Shown here piece by piece: positions 1 through 11,788 of a stretch of DNA of 64,000 bases. This DNA is from Mortierella sp. BCC40632 (lineage: Eukaryota; Mortierellomycota; Mortierellomycetes; Mortierellales; Mortierellaceae), in contig WAEK01000004.1 in assembly GCA_011634665.1 (NCBI GenBank), positions 2,857,501-2,921,500 on the forward strand. Reading direction: 5' to 3'. The notes under the pieces are model-generated. The model was not told the origin of the DNA and did no database searches. It worked only from the letters and a program-made list of their open reading frames with translations. Each line of letters starts with the position of its first letter. Within the stretch, counting starts at the first letter, position 1. The position numbers and the translations under genes are program-made.

Positions 1-1235
1 GGACTCGCAAGACAGGAATCCAAGGTCTGGCTCAGGAAAGGATTTGGGATGATCATGGTCCTAGCCCTTCTCAGCAGAAAGGCTAGTCATTTCATTAGCA
101 GTTAAATGTTCAACAGACCAGCCAGCGAAAGAGCATTTACGTCAACACGACAACAGCAGCAAATAGTAGTTTATGTTATTGGAGAGACATGAATGAAGGG
201 CGAAAGGAATGTTCAGCCTTTCTAGAGCTGGTTGCCCTTCTGTCTTCTGCCAGCAATCAGCCATACCTTTGGATCCGTCATTTGGACGGAGGTCCTGCAA
301 TCCTAGGGAGCGGGGAAAGAAGGAATTAGGCCACGCTGAACACATGTCGATAGGGCTTTGCGGCTAAACAGAAAGAACAGTACTGGTCCAAATCTGGGAC
401 GCAGAAAAAAGCCTGAGATTGAGTTTCGAACTCAACTCTCTGTTTGTCATGGGGAAGGAGAACTTGGACCTTGAAGGAACATTTATGCATGGTATCCAAT
501 GCGTTGGTTTGCCCCGCCCATGAATTGTTGTCAAATCAAAATGCATGTATTTAGATAGGATGCTCTTGATCTTCTAGCTCGTTAGACGTGAGGCAAGACT
601 CAAGAGGTTCAATGAGAGGACCAAAGTTCCTCCGACTCGGTAGCGAGTGAAAGCGACTTTGGGTTCTGACAGGAGCTTTTGATACATCATGCAATAGCCT
701 GGACCACTCTGCTCCACAGACGCACTGACCTTGATAAACAAAAGGGGTAGAGGACTTGCGGATTTAGCCAAATTGAAGTCCTTCTGAGATGCTTATCGCT
801 TCCGCCCATGCTTGCCCAGAGTGCATACAAAGAGAGGCCACACCGAGTCGCGCCTCTGGGCACAAGATTGTGGATAAAAGGAGGGGAGGATTGAGAAACC
901 GAGCCATCGTCGATGATACAGTTCTTTTCAAACCTCCGTTCAGAAAAGGGGAGGAATGAAGACTTGGACAATGGTTCCTATTCGGAGTGGGGTTCACTCA
1001 CATGTGTTTAAGGTGTGGTGGATGAGGTGGAGAAGGGAAAGGAGGGGGGGGAGAGCACCCTGCTGTCTATGCCACCCTTGACCTATGTTTAGGACAACTC
1101 GAAGGGTCCATTGCCTCTGTTCCACCTTTATATGTTTCTAGGACTCGTGTTGCCTCCGCCCTTTTCGGATGAAACGAATGTCAGTCGCTTCTCTGTTGTT
1201 CTACCAGAAAATAAACACTTTTATTACTCAAGTTG
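1..1235. other. Intergenic stretch, no gene recognised
   Basis: Both strands have only short ORFs (up to about 95 codons) with no recognisable domain and no convincing splice-linked exons. Nothing repetitive stands out apart from a G-rich patch near 1045-1053. It probably contains the 3' flank of the minus-strand gene that ends at 1236 and possibly a gene end cut by the window edge. Confidence 0.5.
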
Positions 1236-2077
1236 CTAATAGTAGTAGGCTGGCCGGCCAAAGATAGAGGCAAATATGATAATGAGCGCCCAGATGATGG
1301 CCATGATGACGCACATCCGAGCCCACCATCGTTCCCTTGGATCAGGAGATCGCAAGAAGCACATGCCAAAGAGGTATCCAATCCATGTGCACAAACTACC
1401 GGAAGCAACCCCCAGAAAGAATGCCCGTTGCAAAGTAGGAAGGTTAGCATCTGGTGGATTCCGGCTTTAGACAATTTTCTTTGTACCCATCTCCTTTTAG
1501 TGCGGAAACAACCCCTTGTGTTGCAACAAATAATCCTGAACACAACCGCTCATCTGTTCTCGCTTACCCAAAAATGAAGCAGATCATGGCTACAGGAAGG
1601 CCTCCGTTCCTTCTCTGTGCCTCGGCATATGGATCCTCTTCGACCACATACAAGACTGTTGCATTTGGATTGTCTAGAGGATTTATGGAAGTTTTGTTAA
1701 AAACTGGCCTCTTGCTAGTCCTGGTCACGACAGTCATCCGCCGTGGATAAACAAAGCGAGATAGATCTCTTACTAGGAGCAGGCGGATATCCTGCGGATG
1801 AAGGAGGGATGTACGCTCCTGTGGGTGGATATGCTGCCGGCTGAGGCGGATATGGAATTGGCTGTGGGGGATAGCCGGAGACTCCTTCTCCTAAAGGCTG
1901 AGCTTGGTAGGCAGCACCCGGTCTTCCAGCATTAGAGCCGCTAGTGCTGGCACTATACGATGGTGGTGGTGGTTGAACCGGACCATCCTGGTTAGAATCG
2001 TTTGCGGGATTTGAATCAGTGCCGGGGGCGGAGTCGGCACCAGGGTTGGTACGGATGTCCTTTGGCTCGGCATCCAT
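1236..2077 (-). CDS. Proline-rich PPxY protein with two C-terminal TM segments (3 exons)
   Basis: Three exons join in phase on the minus strand: 2077-1774, 1703-1568 and 1464-1236, giving 222 aa. The start at 2077 gives MDAEPKDIRT; an upstream in-frame Met at 2113 is possible. The first 100 residues are rich in Pro, Gly, Ser and Tyr, with a PPSY motif near residue 38 (the PPxY class binds WW domains) and repeated YPPQP-like units. Exon 2 adds an acidic stretch (VVEEDPYAEAQ) and runs into a hydrophobic segment (PVAMICFIFG). Exon 3 carries a hydrophobic stretch around GSLCTWIGYLFGMCF and a TM segment (CVIMAIIWALIIIFASIF), ending in AYYY. This fits a small membrane adaptor of the PPxY type that recruits WW-domain ubiquitin ligases; that role is inferred. 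I do not recognise a named family. Confidence 0.75.
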
Positions 2078-2745
2078 TTTGTCTTTTAAATATGGTGTGT
2101 GTCCAAAGCGCACAAATCTCCTGGGTTTTAGTGTAGCGACGTGAGGAAGGTTCGTCAGGAGCGCGCGTGTCTATTTTCTTGATGGATCTGGCTGAGCCGA
2201 GCAGCAAACGAGGAGTTGGGCTCTGGATGCAATGATTGTCTATGCAGGATCTGTAAGTAGAGATGAAAACGTGGTTGCTGCTGTTGTGGTCGAAAAAAAG
2301 AGAGCGAAGGAGAAAGAGAAAGAGAAAGAGTGTGTGAGAGAGTGAGGAACAAGGAGAGATGAAGTGGGTCGAGGTAAAGAGCCAAGTCGACGATCGAGAG
2401 CGTGACAACGAAACAGACGAGTCCATTCTTGTGTCTCTTCTGGTTCCTCTTCTTCCTTTTTTTTTTCTTTCCTGCCACAATAGCAACCCAACATTTTTTT
2501 TTTGGTCCCAATAGCCGTTGGGCCACTGAAACATAGCAAAGCCCAGCTGGCGGCTGCTTTGGTGAAAAAAAACCCGCCGACGCGGTCTCAACCCTGGCTT
2601 GTAGTCCGCCCAGCCCTTTTTTATGCTGCTGTGGCTCGCCGGTCTGACATGACTCTGTCTGGACTCACCACTGTGCCACAGTTCTTCAATGACTGCCTAG
2701 AAGGCTTTATTTATTCTATCTCTTCCAGAGAAGGGGGGCTACTGT
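2078..2745. other. Spacer between two minus-strand genes
   Basis: This 670-bp gap holds the promoter side of the PPxY gene and the 3' side of the F-box gene. On the minus strand, 2280-2470 is strongly CT-rich, with T runs at about 2458-2466 and 2494-2502. A pyrimidine-rich leader of this kind also precedes other genes in this window. The ORFs here are low-complexity Ser/Lys translations and are not supported as genes. Confidence 0.5.
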
Positions 2746-4566
2746 TTACTGACGAAGGGGACGAGGGGACGAGAACATTGGGCTCGAAAGTAAGAACCCT
2801 TGTATCAGCTGTCGGTGCCGCTCTACCATCCGGACCATCTCTTTAGCCTGAACCGCACCATGTGTTGGCATCGATCTCTCAAAGATTTTGTAGCTATCTG
2901 AAGCTAGATTGGCTTTGCCTGTCTCCAAGTCAAGCACACACATGTATCCGTAAACCATCACAGCCGCCCGGTCGATCGGCAAATCACCCTTAGACCGGTC
3001 CAAGAAAGTCTCGATAAACGTACTCGTCGGAAGAGTGTTGAAGTGTCGTCCCAGCAATGGCAGAAAACACAAAATCCGGGTCAAATGTGGGATGGATTGC
3101 ATCCGGCCTAGTCGGAGCAGACGTTGTTGTGAAGGAAAGACACCTTCAGTTAAAGCCATCGGTCGATCGGGCAGTCCAGAGAGTGGGATGTTACTTGAGC
3201 CTTTGTTTCCTTTTCTGCTAGTCCTGCTGCTGTAGACGCTAGTACTACTGCACTTGGGCGAAGGCTTGAACGCAAAGAATTGAGGTTGCGATTCATCCAG
3301 GGTAGCGGTTGGCGAAGGGAAGGAAGAGTCATCATGTCGATTGGCTGATGAAGGAGAGACTCGGCCCCTGGGTGAACCGGGGGGAGGGGGAGAGGGCCTC
3401 AGTAGATTGAGAACGACTGGCACCAAGTACTGGAAACAGAGCTGTCCAACAGACACTCTTCCCGAGTTAATGGGCACACGAAGGGTTAAATTTTTATCAG
3501 GTGCATTGACAAGGTATTGAAAGTGGTCTTGATCATGGAGACTGCAGAGGCACTGCAGGATAAGAACAGCTGTCTCTGGTAGACAGAATCCTCGACAGAC
3601 CTGGTCTGCGATGACTCGGGCGAGGATATGGAGGTTCTCTGTCGAGGATACATATGGGTTCAGTGCAGGCTCAACACCGGAACCAGGGGCGCCATTTGAA
3701 TCCTGAAGAGCACTGAGGGTTACTGCCGTGATGGAATTCAGCTCCTTTATACCACTGCAGAGGACGTTTCTATCGCTGTGGTCGTTGTCGATATCATCGT
3801 TATCGTTGCTGTGGTGGTTGCGATTGTTACTCCTGGCGGTGTTGTTCCAGTGGCTAGTGTGGGTGTGTAGGGAGTGCAGCTCAGGGAGTGAACTCTCCTC
3901 GCAGTCGGTGTCCCCATCTACGGGGTGATGGGAGGGCAGGTTTATAGGATCGATTAGGTAGAGTCGTCTGAGAAGTTTTTTGCAATACTCCAGTGCAAGG
4001 ACGACCGCCTTTCTGGCCTCGTCTGTGGGTTGACATGCTCTCTCGTCCAAATAAAAGTCGTGGAGTGCTAGCCGGATATAAAGCTCAAATTCGGTCATGG
4101 GCGGATCCTCGTCGTTCTCGTTATGAACTTGGGCGTCATTGTCGATTTCATAGCGCCTGTCGTCCCTGTCATCATTACCGTCATGAGCTCTGCTGATATA
4201 CCCGCGACGCTTCTCTTCCATGTCCTGCGATGAATCCTTCTCACATCGTGCACTCTCCTCCACATGGTCATCTATAGAGGGCGCATTAGATGGATCGATC
4301 TGTCCAATGTAATTTGCGTTATCTACGTCGCACGCTTGCTTGGTCTCCCATTCAAGACGCTTTTGAGCGGTACAAATCTTGGACGAGATCTTCAAGCCAT
4401 AAACATGCTCCATATGCCAGAGTGAGAGGGCTCGCATCCATGACGAGACTTGTCCCAAATCCATGACCTCCCGAAGAAGCAGGGAATCCATAATGCAGAG
4501 GATGATCTCTGCGGGGAGAGAGCAAAGCTTTGCCATGATCAGTCCGTGGTTGTCGTCTGTGGTCAT
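2746..4566 (-). CDS. F-box domain protein, 606 aa
   Basis: A single uninterrupted reading frame of 606 codons. Residues about 14-46 read LPAEIILCIMDSLLLREVMD followed by LGQVSSWMRALS, a good match to the F-box pattern (LP.EI...I...L...D......V...W). F-box proteins link substrates to Skp1-cullin ubiquitin ligases. After the F-box come an acidic, Asp/Glu-rich region (about 90-155), an Asn/His/Asp-rich stretch (about 235-265) and a Ser/Pro-rich region (about 395-470); a Leu-rich helical tail closes the protein. I see no LRR, WD40 or Kelch substrate domain, so the target is unknown. About 300 bp upstream of the start is GA-rich on the plus strand, so the leader is CT-rich. Start chosen at the first Met; a second Met lies at residue 11. 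Confidence 0.75.
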   Translation of the reverse strand: MTTDDNHGLIMAKLCSLPAEIILCIMDSLLLREVMDLGQVSSWMRALSLWHMEHVYGLKISSKICTAQKRLEWETKQACDVDNANYIGQIDPSNAPSIDDHVEESARCEKDSSQDMEEKRRGYISRAHDGNDDRDDRRYEIDNDAQVHNENDEDPPMTEFELYIRLALHDFYLDERACQPTDEARKAVVLALEYCKKLLRRLYLIDPINLPSHHPVDGDTDCEESSLPELHSLHTHTSHWNNTARSNNRNHHSNDNDDIDNDHSDRNVLCSGIKELNSITAVTLSALQDSNGAPGSGVEPALNPYVSSTENLHILARVIADQVCRGFCLPETAVLILQCLCSLHDQDHFQYLVNAPDKNLTLRVPINSGRVSVGQLCFQYLVPVVLNLLRPSPPPPGSPRGRVSPSSANRHDDSSFPSPTATLDESQPQFFAFKPSPKCSSTSVYSSRTSRKGNKGSSNIPLSGLPDRPMALTEGVFPSQQRLLRLGRMQSIPHLTRILCFLPLLGRHFNTLPTSTFIETFLDRSKGDLPIDRAAVMVYGYMCVLDLETGKANLASDSYKIFERSMPTHGAVQAKEMVRMVERHRQLIQGFLLSSPMFSSPRPLRQ

Positions 4567-4928
4567 TGTATGTTAGATCAGAGTTTTCAATTCCGTGCGC
4601 TCTTCTTGGACAGCTTTCTCGGGCAATGCGGCCAATGGTTCGGAGTCTTGAGTAGATCCTGCGTGTCAGAAAGGGTATCGAGTGTGTAGACTTGCAAGAG
4701 GGTGAGTCAAGCGACAGAGAGGAGAGAGAAGAGAATGAGAGGGGAAGTGAGAGAAAGAGAGAGAAAGAGGGATAGAGAAAGAGAGAGAGAGAAAGAGCGA
4801 GCAGAAGGATGAGTAGGTGAGAAGAGGAGAGGAGAAAGAGTGAAGAAATGAGAGAATCATGCGCTAAACGAACAAGAGACTATATCCACCTCATGATATG
4901 ATATGCCTCACTCTATTCTTTGCTCTCT

Positions 4929-4978
<50 letters not shown>

Positions 4979-7900
4979 GTGGAAATCGCCATGCAGGAAG
5001 AGAGAGCCGCACCAGTGACATTGGTAGCAGCACCAACCAACAGAGGCACCCACAGGACAAAAAAAAAAGGGAGGAATGAAAAAAAGTTTCAAGAGCACAA
5101 GTATAGGCGTCTTCCAGGAGACGGAGAGCTATTACCCGAATGACGACCAAGTGTCGCGAAACATGTCTGGCTCTTGCCCTGTGTGTATTCGTGTGTGTGT
5201 GAAGGTGGAGGTGTTGGAATGAGTGTATGTGTTCTCTTTTAGTCTCCGCAACTTACATGCGTACAGTTCTCATCCTCCATTGACCATCCACCATTCACCT
5301 CTTTTACATCAATGCTCATCTTCGCCCCCTTGCATTCATAGCCGCTGGCTCATCCAAACCATCTCCATTGGCCACCAAGAGCAGCCTCCAAGGCCTCATT
5401 ACCATTTTGTCCCCTATTCCAGTTGTCCTAACCAGAAGACTAACTGGACGAGGCTCTCTCGACAGCGAGGTTAGAAAGAAAGAATGAAAGAAAAAGGTCA
5501 GCTGGAGTGAGTCGATCTCCTTTGCGTGCTCCTTTGGGCACAGGCTGGATTTGTCAAGTTTGTTGTCTCTTTGGACTCTCGGGTAGTGAAAAGGACCGCA
5601 TCTTTGGAAGAGCAGATCGGCTGAGAATACACTGGACCAAGATCGCACCATGGGCTAATGTCAGGATTTCAGCATTTCGTCAAAATATAGTGCAGAGGCA
5701 GTGGTAGCTTGTCTCTTTCGGAATGGCGGCATCTATTATTAAAAAAAAAAAAAAAAAAATCAACAACAACCAGATATGTACATGCCCGACAGCAGGACAA
5801 AGGGAAAACAATTACATGTTGCCAAACGGATCCGTTGGATATGAGCATTTTGAGGACCCAAGGATCGGTCAACGGAGACAAATGCAATAAGGGATCATAC
5901 GCATCGGAAAGATATGTATTTCGAGGAACCATATCTTATGCTGTGGAATTGCACCCTCTGATAAAAAAAGCTTGCCAGAAAAGCCCGCCATCTCGCTCTT
6001 CAGGAGAAGCTCGAGCCGTTAATGAGGCATGATACTCTGAAGAAACCCATCCCCTCCGGCTCTAACACAGTCACTTCCAAGTAACTTGATAGACACTCGA
6101 GGACCGTACGGAGAGTTGTTGTCAACCGTCTCGAGCTGATGAGGCAGATGAAGGATCCTCAGTCCTCTCTCCTAGAAAACACCACCAACACCAACATATC
6201 CAAGAGACAAATAGCGGTAGTCAAACTCTTGCTCATACATTGGACCCTTCATTGTTGAAATCAAGGCACTGCGCTCTTCTGCATCTACCGCTTTTTCGGA
6301 GCAAGTTCTTGCATTCATACTCACCTGTAGGCCTTGTTATTACTACAAGGACGGATAAACGAATGTCCTTTGGTTTGAGCCATCTTCTCCTCCGACAGCT
6401 GTTTTCTCTTGATTCATTTATTCTCTCTCTCTTTGGACCTGAAAATTGGACTTTCCACCAGAGGATTTGCAGGCAACCCTCTTCTCATTTCGTTTTACTA
6501 TCTCTCTTGCATAGCTCATGAGCATGTTGTGGAGTGAACAAAGCATGTACAAGAGATGATAGCCTCAAACTTTGGGAGCGAGGGCGATATATTTCTGTTC
6601 TGCCTCTAGCAGAAATAGAGGGGGACTATTCGGCTGCTCCATCCAAATTCGGCTTTATCCTTGGCAAATCAAGTTGGAGCAAACTCAGCCAATAATGCAT
6701 TTTCTTTGTTGTCTTGTAAGGCTAGATCTTTTGCAGCTTCGTCTAAACGCGCCTAGAAATGAGCCTGATTGTTGGCCCAGTGGCACGATTGCCTTTCGAC
6801 GAGCTGCCGGAATGGAGATGGCTCTATACCTGTATTGCAATGGAGGGTCCTCGGTGGGACAGACATCTGCTCAGAAACAGGGACAATGTATGTTTGGAAT
6901 GGCATGAGAGTTTAGTCGTGGTCTGGAGAAGAGTTTTGTAAGATTGCTGCGAAGGGAATAAAGATTTCGAGGGAGCTGACGGAGGAGCATTTACATCAGC
7001 AACATGCTGAGATATCACAGTCAGATCGGGGTGCTGAAAAAATTGCCAGCAGCACCACGAAAGCCTTATTTGGGGAGTCAGGTGTTGCAAGACATCCCTT
7101 TGATCAATTGACTTCAAAAGTAGTGTAAAGAAACATCCCAGTTTGACACTACATGATATCCCCTCATTCCTTTTTCGACTCGTGCCTTCTTTCATTCTTA
7201 ATGCCCTGCCTGTCAAATGGTTTAATGAACCATTCTATTGGTCTATCTGGGCAAAATCTTTCAATATGATCCTTTTCAGATCCATCGCTCCCCCACTACA
7301 ATGGTCTGTGCACAATACCCCCCGAAAGATCTGTGATGCATGATCACTGGAGAGGATGCGATACTAACATGATTCGACTAGGGTTGGCACCACAATCCCT
7401 CCTCAAGGCTCAAACAAATAAAAAACTCGCATAAGTAGATACGTGACTGATTAGCACCTTTTCTTCAAGAAAGAAGAACAGGATATGTTCAGCTATCGCA
7501 CTGTGGTTTTAAACTGGGTTAGGTGCCTTGGCCATTATCGGTAGTGAAACATCTATTGGACAAGGAACAGCTGTAGAAATAATCTTGAAAATCTGTGTCC
7601 ACATATGGTCGAGAGTCTTGTTCCTTACAATGGAACCACATTGCCTTTAGTATCAACCACCCCACGACTCCGAGCGTGGGTACATGGAGACCCCTAGATC
7701 ATCCCCACTATAAATGAGGTGAGCAAGAGAGCACTCGCTTCCGAAGTCAACTCAGAATACAACTCTTCTTTCGCTATTCCTCTACTCTCCGTCTCTCTAC
7801 ATTGTCTACCGTGTTGTCCACCAGGACTACTATCATTACCGTGCTTGCCACTGGTTTTTTTTTTTTTTGGTAGTTCTCTAACCCTTTGATAAGCTGTCGA

Positions 7901-8636
7901 GAGGAGAAAGAAACCCAACACACCGGTAACTGTTGTTGTTTCGACCAAACCCCACCAATGGAGTTCGATTGACAAGGAGATGTGCCGCAGAGTTATATCA
8001 TTGCAACAGCGATAATGAACGTTGTTTTAACAAGGGCTACTGCCTGTAGACGACATTTCAGTTGAACAAGAAGGATTATTGTTAGTGGAGGATGTGCCTT
8101 GTTCACTTAGAACGGACTGAGATAAAACTAGTGCACTGTATTAAGTCCAACTGATTCTAGAGAATTTGTGTTTTTTCGAGTATTTTGTAGTCCTGTGCTA
8201 GGATCTGTACTAGTCTTCGCAAAGAGCATAATCGATTTTGACTCAGTTAGATGACAACTCAATATGGTAAAAGCGTGCACTTGATTTGACGAAAACCTGT
8301 GTAGTGAGCTCCTGTTACCCTCTTTCAACCGCGGATAGCATTGCTAGAGTATTCGACGAAGAGGGCTAGGTTGAAAAAGAGAGATGGGGGAGAAATCGAC
8401 CCAAAAGACTTTTCCAAGAGCATACTCAATGTCTCAGTGACAAACTATTAGATTCTCCAGACTCCCCTATGTCTACTTTGACCGAAGACTTTAAAACAAA
8501 ACGTTTCCCTTGACCCCCAAGCAACATTATCCCGTACCATTCAAAATCAACTAGGCTACACCCTCAAACCCCTCCAATATGAATCTACCGACTATAACAG
8601 CCTGAGCGTGCCCAAGCTCGCTCGGCATGGGCGCAA
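4567..8636. other. 4 kb gene-poor stretch with simple repeats
   Basis: No ORF here has a recognisable domain or coherent exon structure. It holds the CT-rich leader of the F-box gene (about 4680-4850), a (TC)n microsatellite (4930-4978), a poly(A) run (about 5741-5758) and a T run near 7857-7869. The sequence looks like ordinary intergenic or decayed repeat DNA. From about 8470 onward weak similarity to transposase-type coding may begin, leading into the remnant at 8637. Confidence 0.5.
4930..4978. repeat. (TC)n microsatellite
   Basis: About 23 uninterrupted TC dinucleotides, lying upstream of the F-box gene, whose leader is also pyrimidine-rich on its own strand. Confidence 0.95.
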
Positions 8637-8945
8637 ATGTTCTTGGAAATGGCTACGAGTCTGATAGAGGCTGTCTTTGTGGATGAAGCTGGTTTCAACC
8701 TATATATCGTTTATTGGTTTGGACAAGCCCCTCGAGGCCGAGGGTCAGTGGGAGTACGACCAACACAACGTGAAAGAAACCTCTCACTAATTGTCATTGT
8801 TGGACATGAAGGGGCCATTGCTTCAGACATAAAACTTGGCACCCTCAACAAAGAGTCATATGGAACAGCAGTTTCTGGGGAAACTGGACAGTTACCGCAT
8901 AAACCTCACGAACAACGCACGTTCTTCGCACCTCATAATCAATAA
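8637..8945 (+). pseudogene. DDE transposase fragment (IS630/Tc1-mariner type)
   Basis: A 102-codon frame contains VFVDEAGFNLYIVYWFGQAP and, after it, RERNLSLIVIVGHEG. This pattern (first catalytic Asp in VDEAGFN, then W/FG.APRG and RG.N.T.I..I) is typical of IS630/Tc1-mariner-like DDE endonucleases. The upstream helix-turn-helix part and the downstream second Asp and final acidic residue are not readable in frame, so this is a short decayed fragment. It differs from the better preserved relic at 43.9-44.7 kb. Confidence 0.6.
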
Positions 8946-9409
8946 ATAATGTCGTCAAGAGCCATGGACACACAAACATGCGACTGCCATCTTTCAGTCT
9001 CTGCTAAGACCCACATCAGACTTCAAGGGTTAAGGGACCAAGAAACAGTAACTTGGCACATCAATAATGCTATCCGGCGCAAGACTCCAACCATTACAGC
9101 TCACGTGGCTGTTGCCCCAAGCAACGATTGCCATCTCTCTCGAGACGTTTAAATAGTTGAGAAAAAGATCATTACCAGAAAGGTATCCTCCCCGTCCTTT
9201 CCAACACCCCCAAATGTCGCCGTCCTGCTAGACTGTCGAGCAGGGAGGTATCAGCCAACGCTGCGTCGTTCTGTGCTCCTGGGCATCGTTGCTCCTGGTG
9301 ATCAACAAGAAGGGATCCGCACTGGCAGGCGTCAGCAGGGCATGCAAACCCATGGCCATCGCTCCAGCGTCCTCTTGCTCCTTAGGAAGGGCCTTTCTTC
9401 TTCCCCGGG

Positions 9410-10640
9410 GTGATTCCATGTCTTGTCTCCCATGCCACTGTTGTCTCACAGCGTTCTTTCCATATTGTTTCAGTTGCTTTCGTGTCAATGTAACTGACAA
9501 GACGGTGGGCTACCAAAGCTGCCACTGACACTGTCACCGCGAACAACCTCCATGTCTCAGTTAGAGCTGTCGGTGTCAATCCTCGGCAGAGGGAGCCAAG
9601 GGTCCAAGGGGATCTTAGTAGCATCCTACCATTGTGTTGAGGGTCTGGTGGAAAGTCCGGACCCCCTTGTATAAAATCGAGGCTACTGACCACCATACTG
9701 GCCGGTACATCTCTCCAGAACATCTGTCTAGGGATCCTCAATCCTGGCACGTTATTCTTTCTCTGCCTTTCGAATGCCTCCTTAGCTTTTCTGTTGGCTT
9801 CATTGACCGCAGTCCTTCCCCAGTCATCGAGCCTCCTTATGGCCTCATCTCAATTTTTTTTTCTCTGACCCCCAGATGCTGGTGCAGCGTAGAGGACCAG
9901 CACAGGGGGAAAGAGCTCGCGCTGCTTGGCAGGCAGGTGTGTGAGACCTATTGGGAAAGGGGATTGCCAGCATAGAAGAGGGAAACATACTGATCACGAC
10001 GCGTACCACCATTCTATAGAGAGAGAACAAGGTATGAGAAAAGACTCGCAAATGAACAATATCTAGCTACAGGATCGCACCCCCGGGGTGGGCAGACGAG
10101 TGGACCTGCTCCAGACGGTGAGTATTCACAAACGGATCGGGAAAATAAAGGAAGAAAACAAAACTGCTCTTTATTGAATGGTGTCGAGGGACACCATCTA
10201 TACCCCTCCTGGTCTAGGGGCCAGAAGGTCGCCCAATCGTGTTTGCTACACCACACTGGACACCTCCACACATGGTCATTATCCTCTTCTTTGTAGTCGC
10301 AGAGCCTACACCGTCCATCTGGGTACACTTCTTGGTTGCGGGCATGCATTGCTTTCCCAGTAGGCATCATTCCAAAAAGCCTTTTCATCCTATGGGCTCG
10401 ATGATGTGTGTCTTTAGTACTGCTGAAGAACGTACGCGCTTGTTGGTTGCGGTGGATAATCGCCAGTGTTGATCGCCAGTCTACATCTTCCATTTTTGGC
10501 ACAGCTCTCTTTGTCCATCGTTGCGCTAACCAGGTCTGATGTCTCCTCAATGCTGTCTGACGCTTCAGAAACTGACGAGCATCGATCTCAATATCTTTTT
10601 CCGCACACCTGGCTAACAAAGTGAGCTCGTAGACTGGTGA
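9410..10640 (-). mobile_element. LINE (non-LTR retrotransposon) 3' fragment, copy A, interrupted
   Basis: On the minus strand the reading frame starting at 10619 runs through WRSTLAIIHRNQQART and ends in a Cys/His knuckle, CRLCDYKEEDNDHVWRC (C-x2-C-x7-H-x3-C; about 10320-10260). This is the C-terminal zinc finger seen after the reverse transcriptase of many LINEs. The post-knuckle C-terminus (GLRIPRQMFWRDVPASMV) resumes at about 9750 in another frame. Between them (about 9880-10250) lies unrelated DNA, absent from the second copy at 18.7-19.35 kb, so copy A was disrupted by an insertion. No RT domain is present; the element is 5'-truncated and dead. Confidence 0.75.
9880..10010 (+). repeat. 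Fragment related to the XPG/PIN ORF family
   Basis: Within the DNA that interrupts LINE copy A, the plus strand encodes HRGKELALLGRQVC. This resembles TKGKRLALLGRHGC at the C-terminus of the XPG/PIN-like ORF at 45.7-46.6 kb, and the nucleotide sequence around the shared CCCTTTCCCAAT core is similar too. I read it as a scrap of the same repeat family carried into the LINE. The boundaries are approximate. Confidence 0.4.
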
Positions 10641-10974
10641 CGTAATAGTCCGATGCGCCGCAGCAAGCTTCCAAAATTGGAAGGTTGCTTCTCACTTCTA
10701 TTCACATCTCACTCTCCTACTCTCACTCTTCTCATTCTCCTACTCTCACTCTTCTCACTCTCTCTCCATTCTCTTCACTTTTTTTTCGAGAGCGAATTAT
10801 TCTGCAGGCTATCGCCAACCACAGCCAGCCTCTGAAGCGTGTCGCCTTTCCATCACCACATCCCTTCGGTTGTTTACAGGTAATGGCAGGGTCCTTGGCA
10901 GCCAAGCATAACGTTGTGTACGGATATCGAGGGTCGATGCGAGTAGGGTCCACCTTGGGCACTTTGCTGGTGAT

Positions 10975-11560
10975 AGGCCATGCCGGAGCGCTGGACTGCC
11001 AACATTTATGGCCTGCCCACCGTTTGTTGGTGGTCGGTTGGATTTGAACGTTGTCTATGGCTGCGCCGTGGGTCCATGAAAGGAATATAGGCCATGCCGG
11101 AGCGCTGGACTGCCTCTTGCTATGACCTCTCTACCGCCATTGAAGTGGTTGCACTCTCAATGGTTGTGTGGAGGGCTGCATCCTTAACAACTGTTCTCCG
11201 TCAATCTCGTGGGTCCATGAGGGAGAAGGGTATTGCGGAAGAGTGAAACATACACCCTCCATATGACCTCGTCTACTTTTCGGTGTTCTCTCTTCGCTAG
11301 ATCGAGCAGGGAACCATATGCTTGCGATGAAGGGTCAGCTCCGTGGGTCCATGAGAGGAAAATAGGCTATGTTGGAACACTGGACTGCCTCTTGCTATGA
11401 CCTCTCCACAGTTGTTGGTGCCCAAAAGCCCTTCGTTGTGGTGGCATTGCTGACTTGGAGTTGCTCGCTGTTGATTGTTCCATGGGTCTATGGGAGGAAT
11501 ATAATCCATACTAGAGCGCTGGACTGCCTCTTGCTATGGCCTCTCTGTCACCCATGGAAC
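10975..11560. repeat. Imperfect dispersed or tandem repeat units
   Basis: A motif of the form GCCGGAGCGCTGGACTGCC, usually followed by TCTTGCTATGACCTCTC, recurs at about 10982, 11096, 11377 and 11512. It is often preceded by GGGTCCATGAGAGGAA-like sequence. Spacing is irregular (about 115-280 bp) and the copies diverge, so this is a degraded repeat cluster rather than a clean satellite. I see no coding role. Confidence 0.5.
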
Positions 11561-11788
11561 TCGCTCTGTGGCTGATGGTTGTGCTGCTTTCGATGCTGTC
11601 TCTTGAGATAGCTATGGTGACCAAAGTCTCCGTCTAGCTGCGGCTGTTTTCACCACTGGGTGACTGGGGCCACTATATTGTTTAGGTTAATAGCATCACG
11701 GAGGATGTACGGTTATTCTTGTTTACTCGGTTCACTGACCATTACAATATTTTCTTATAGTGCTGCTCGTCGCGCACCCATCTACGAA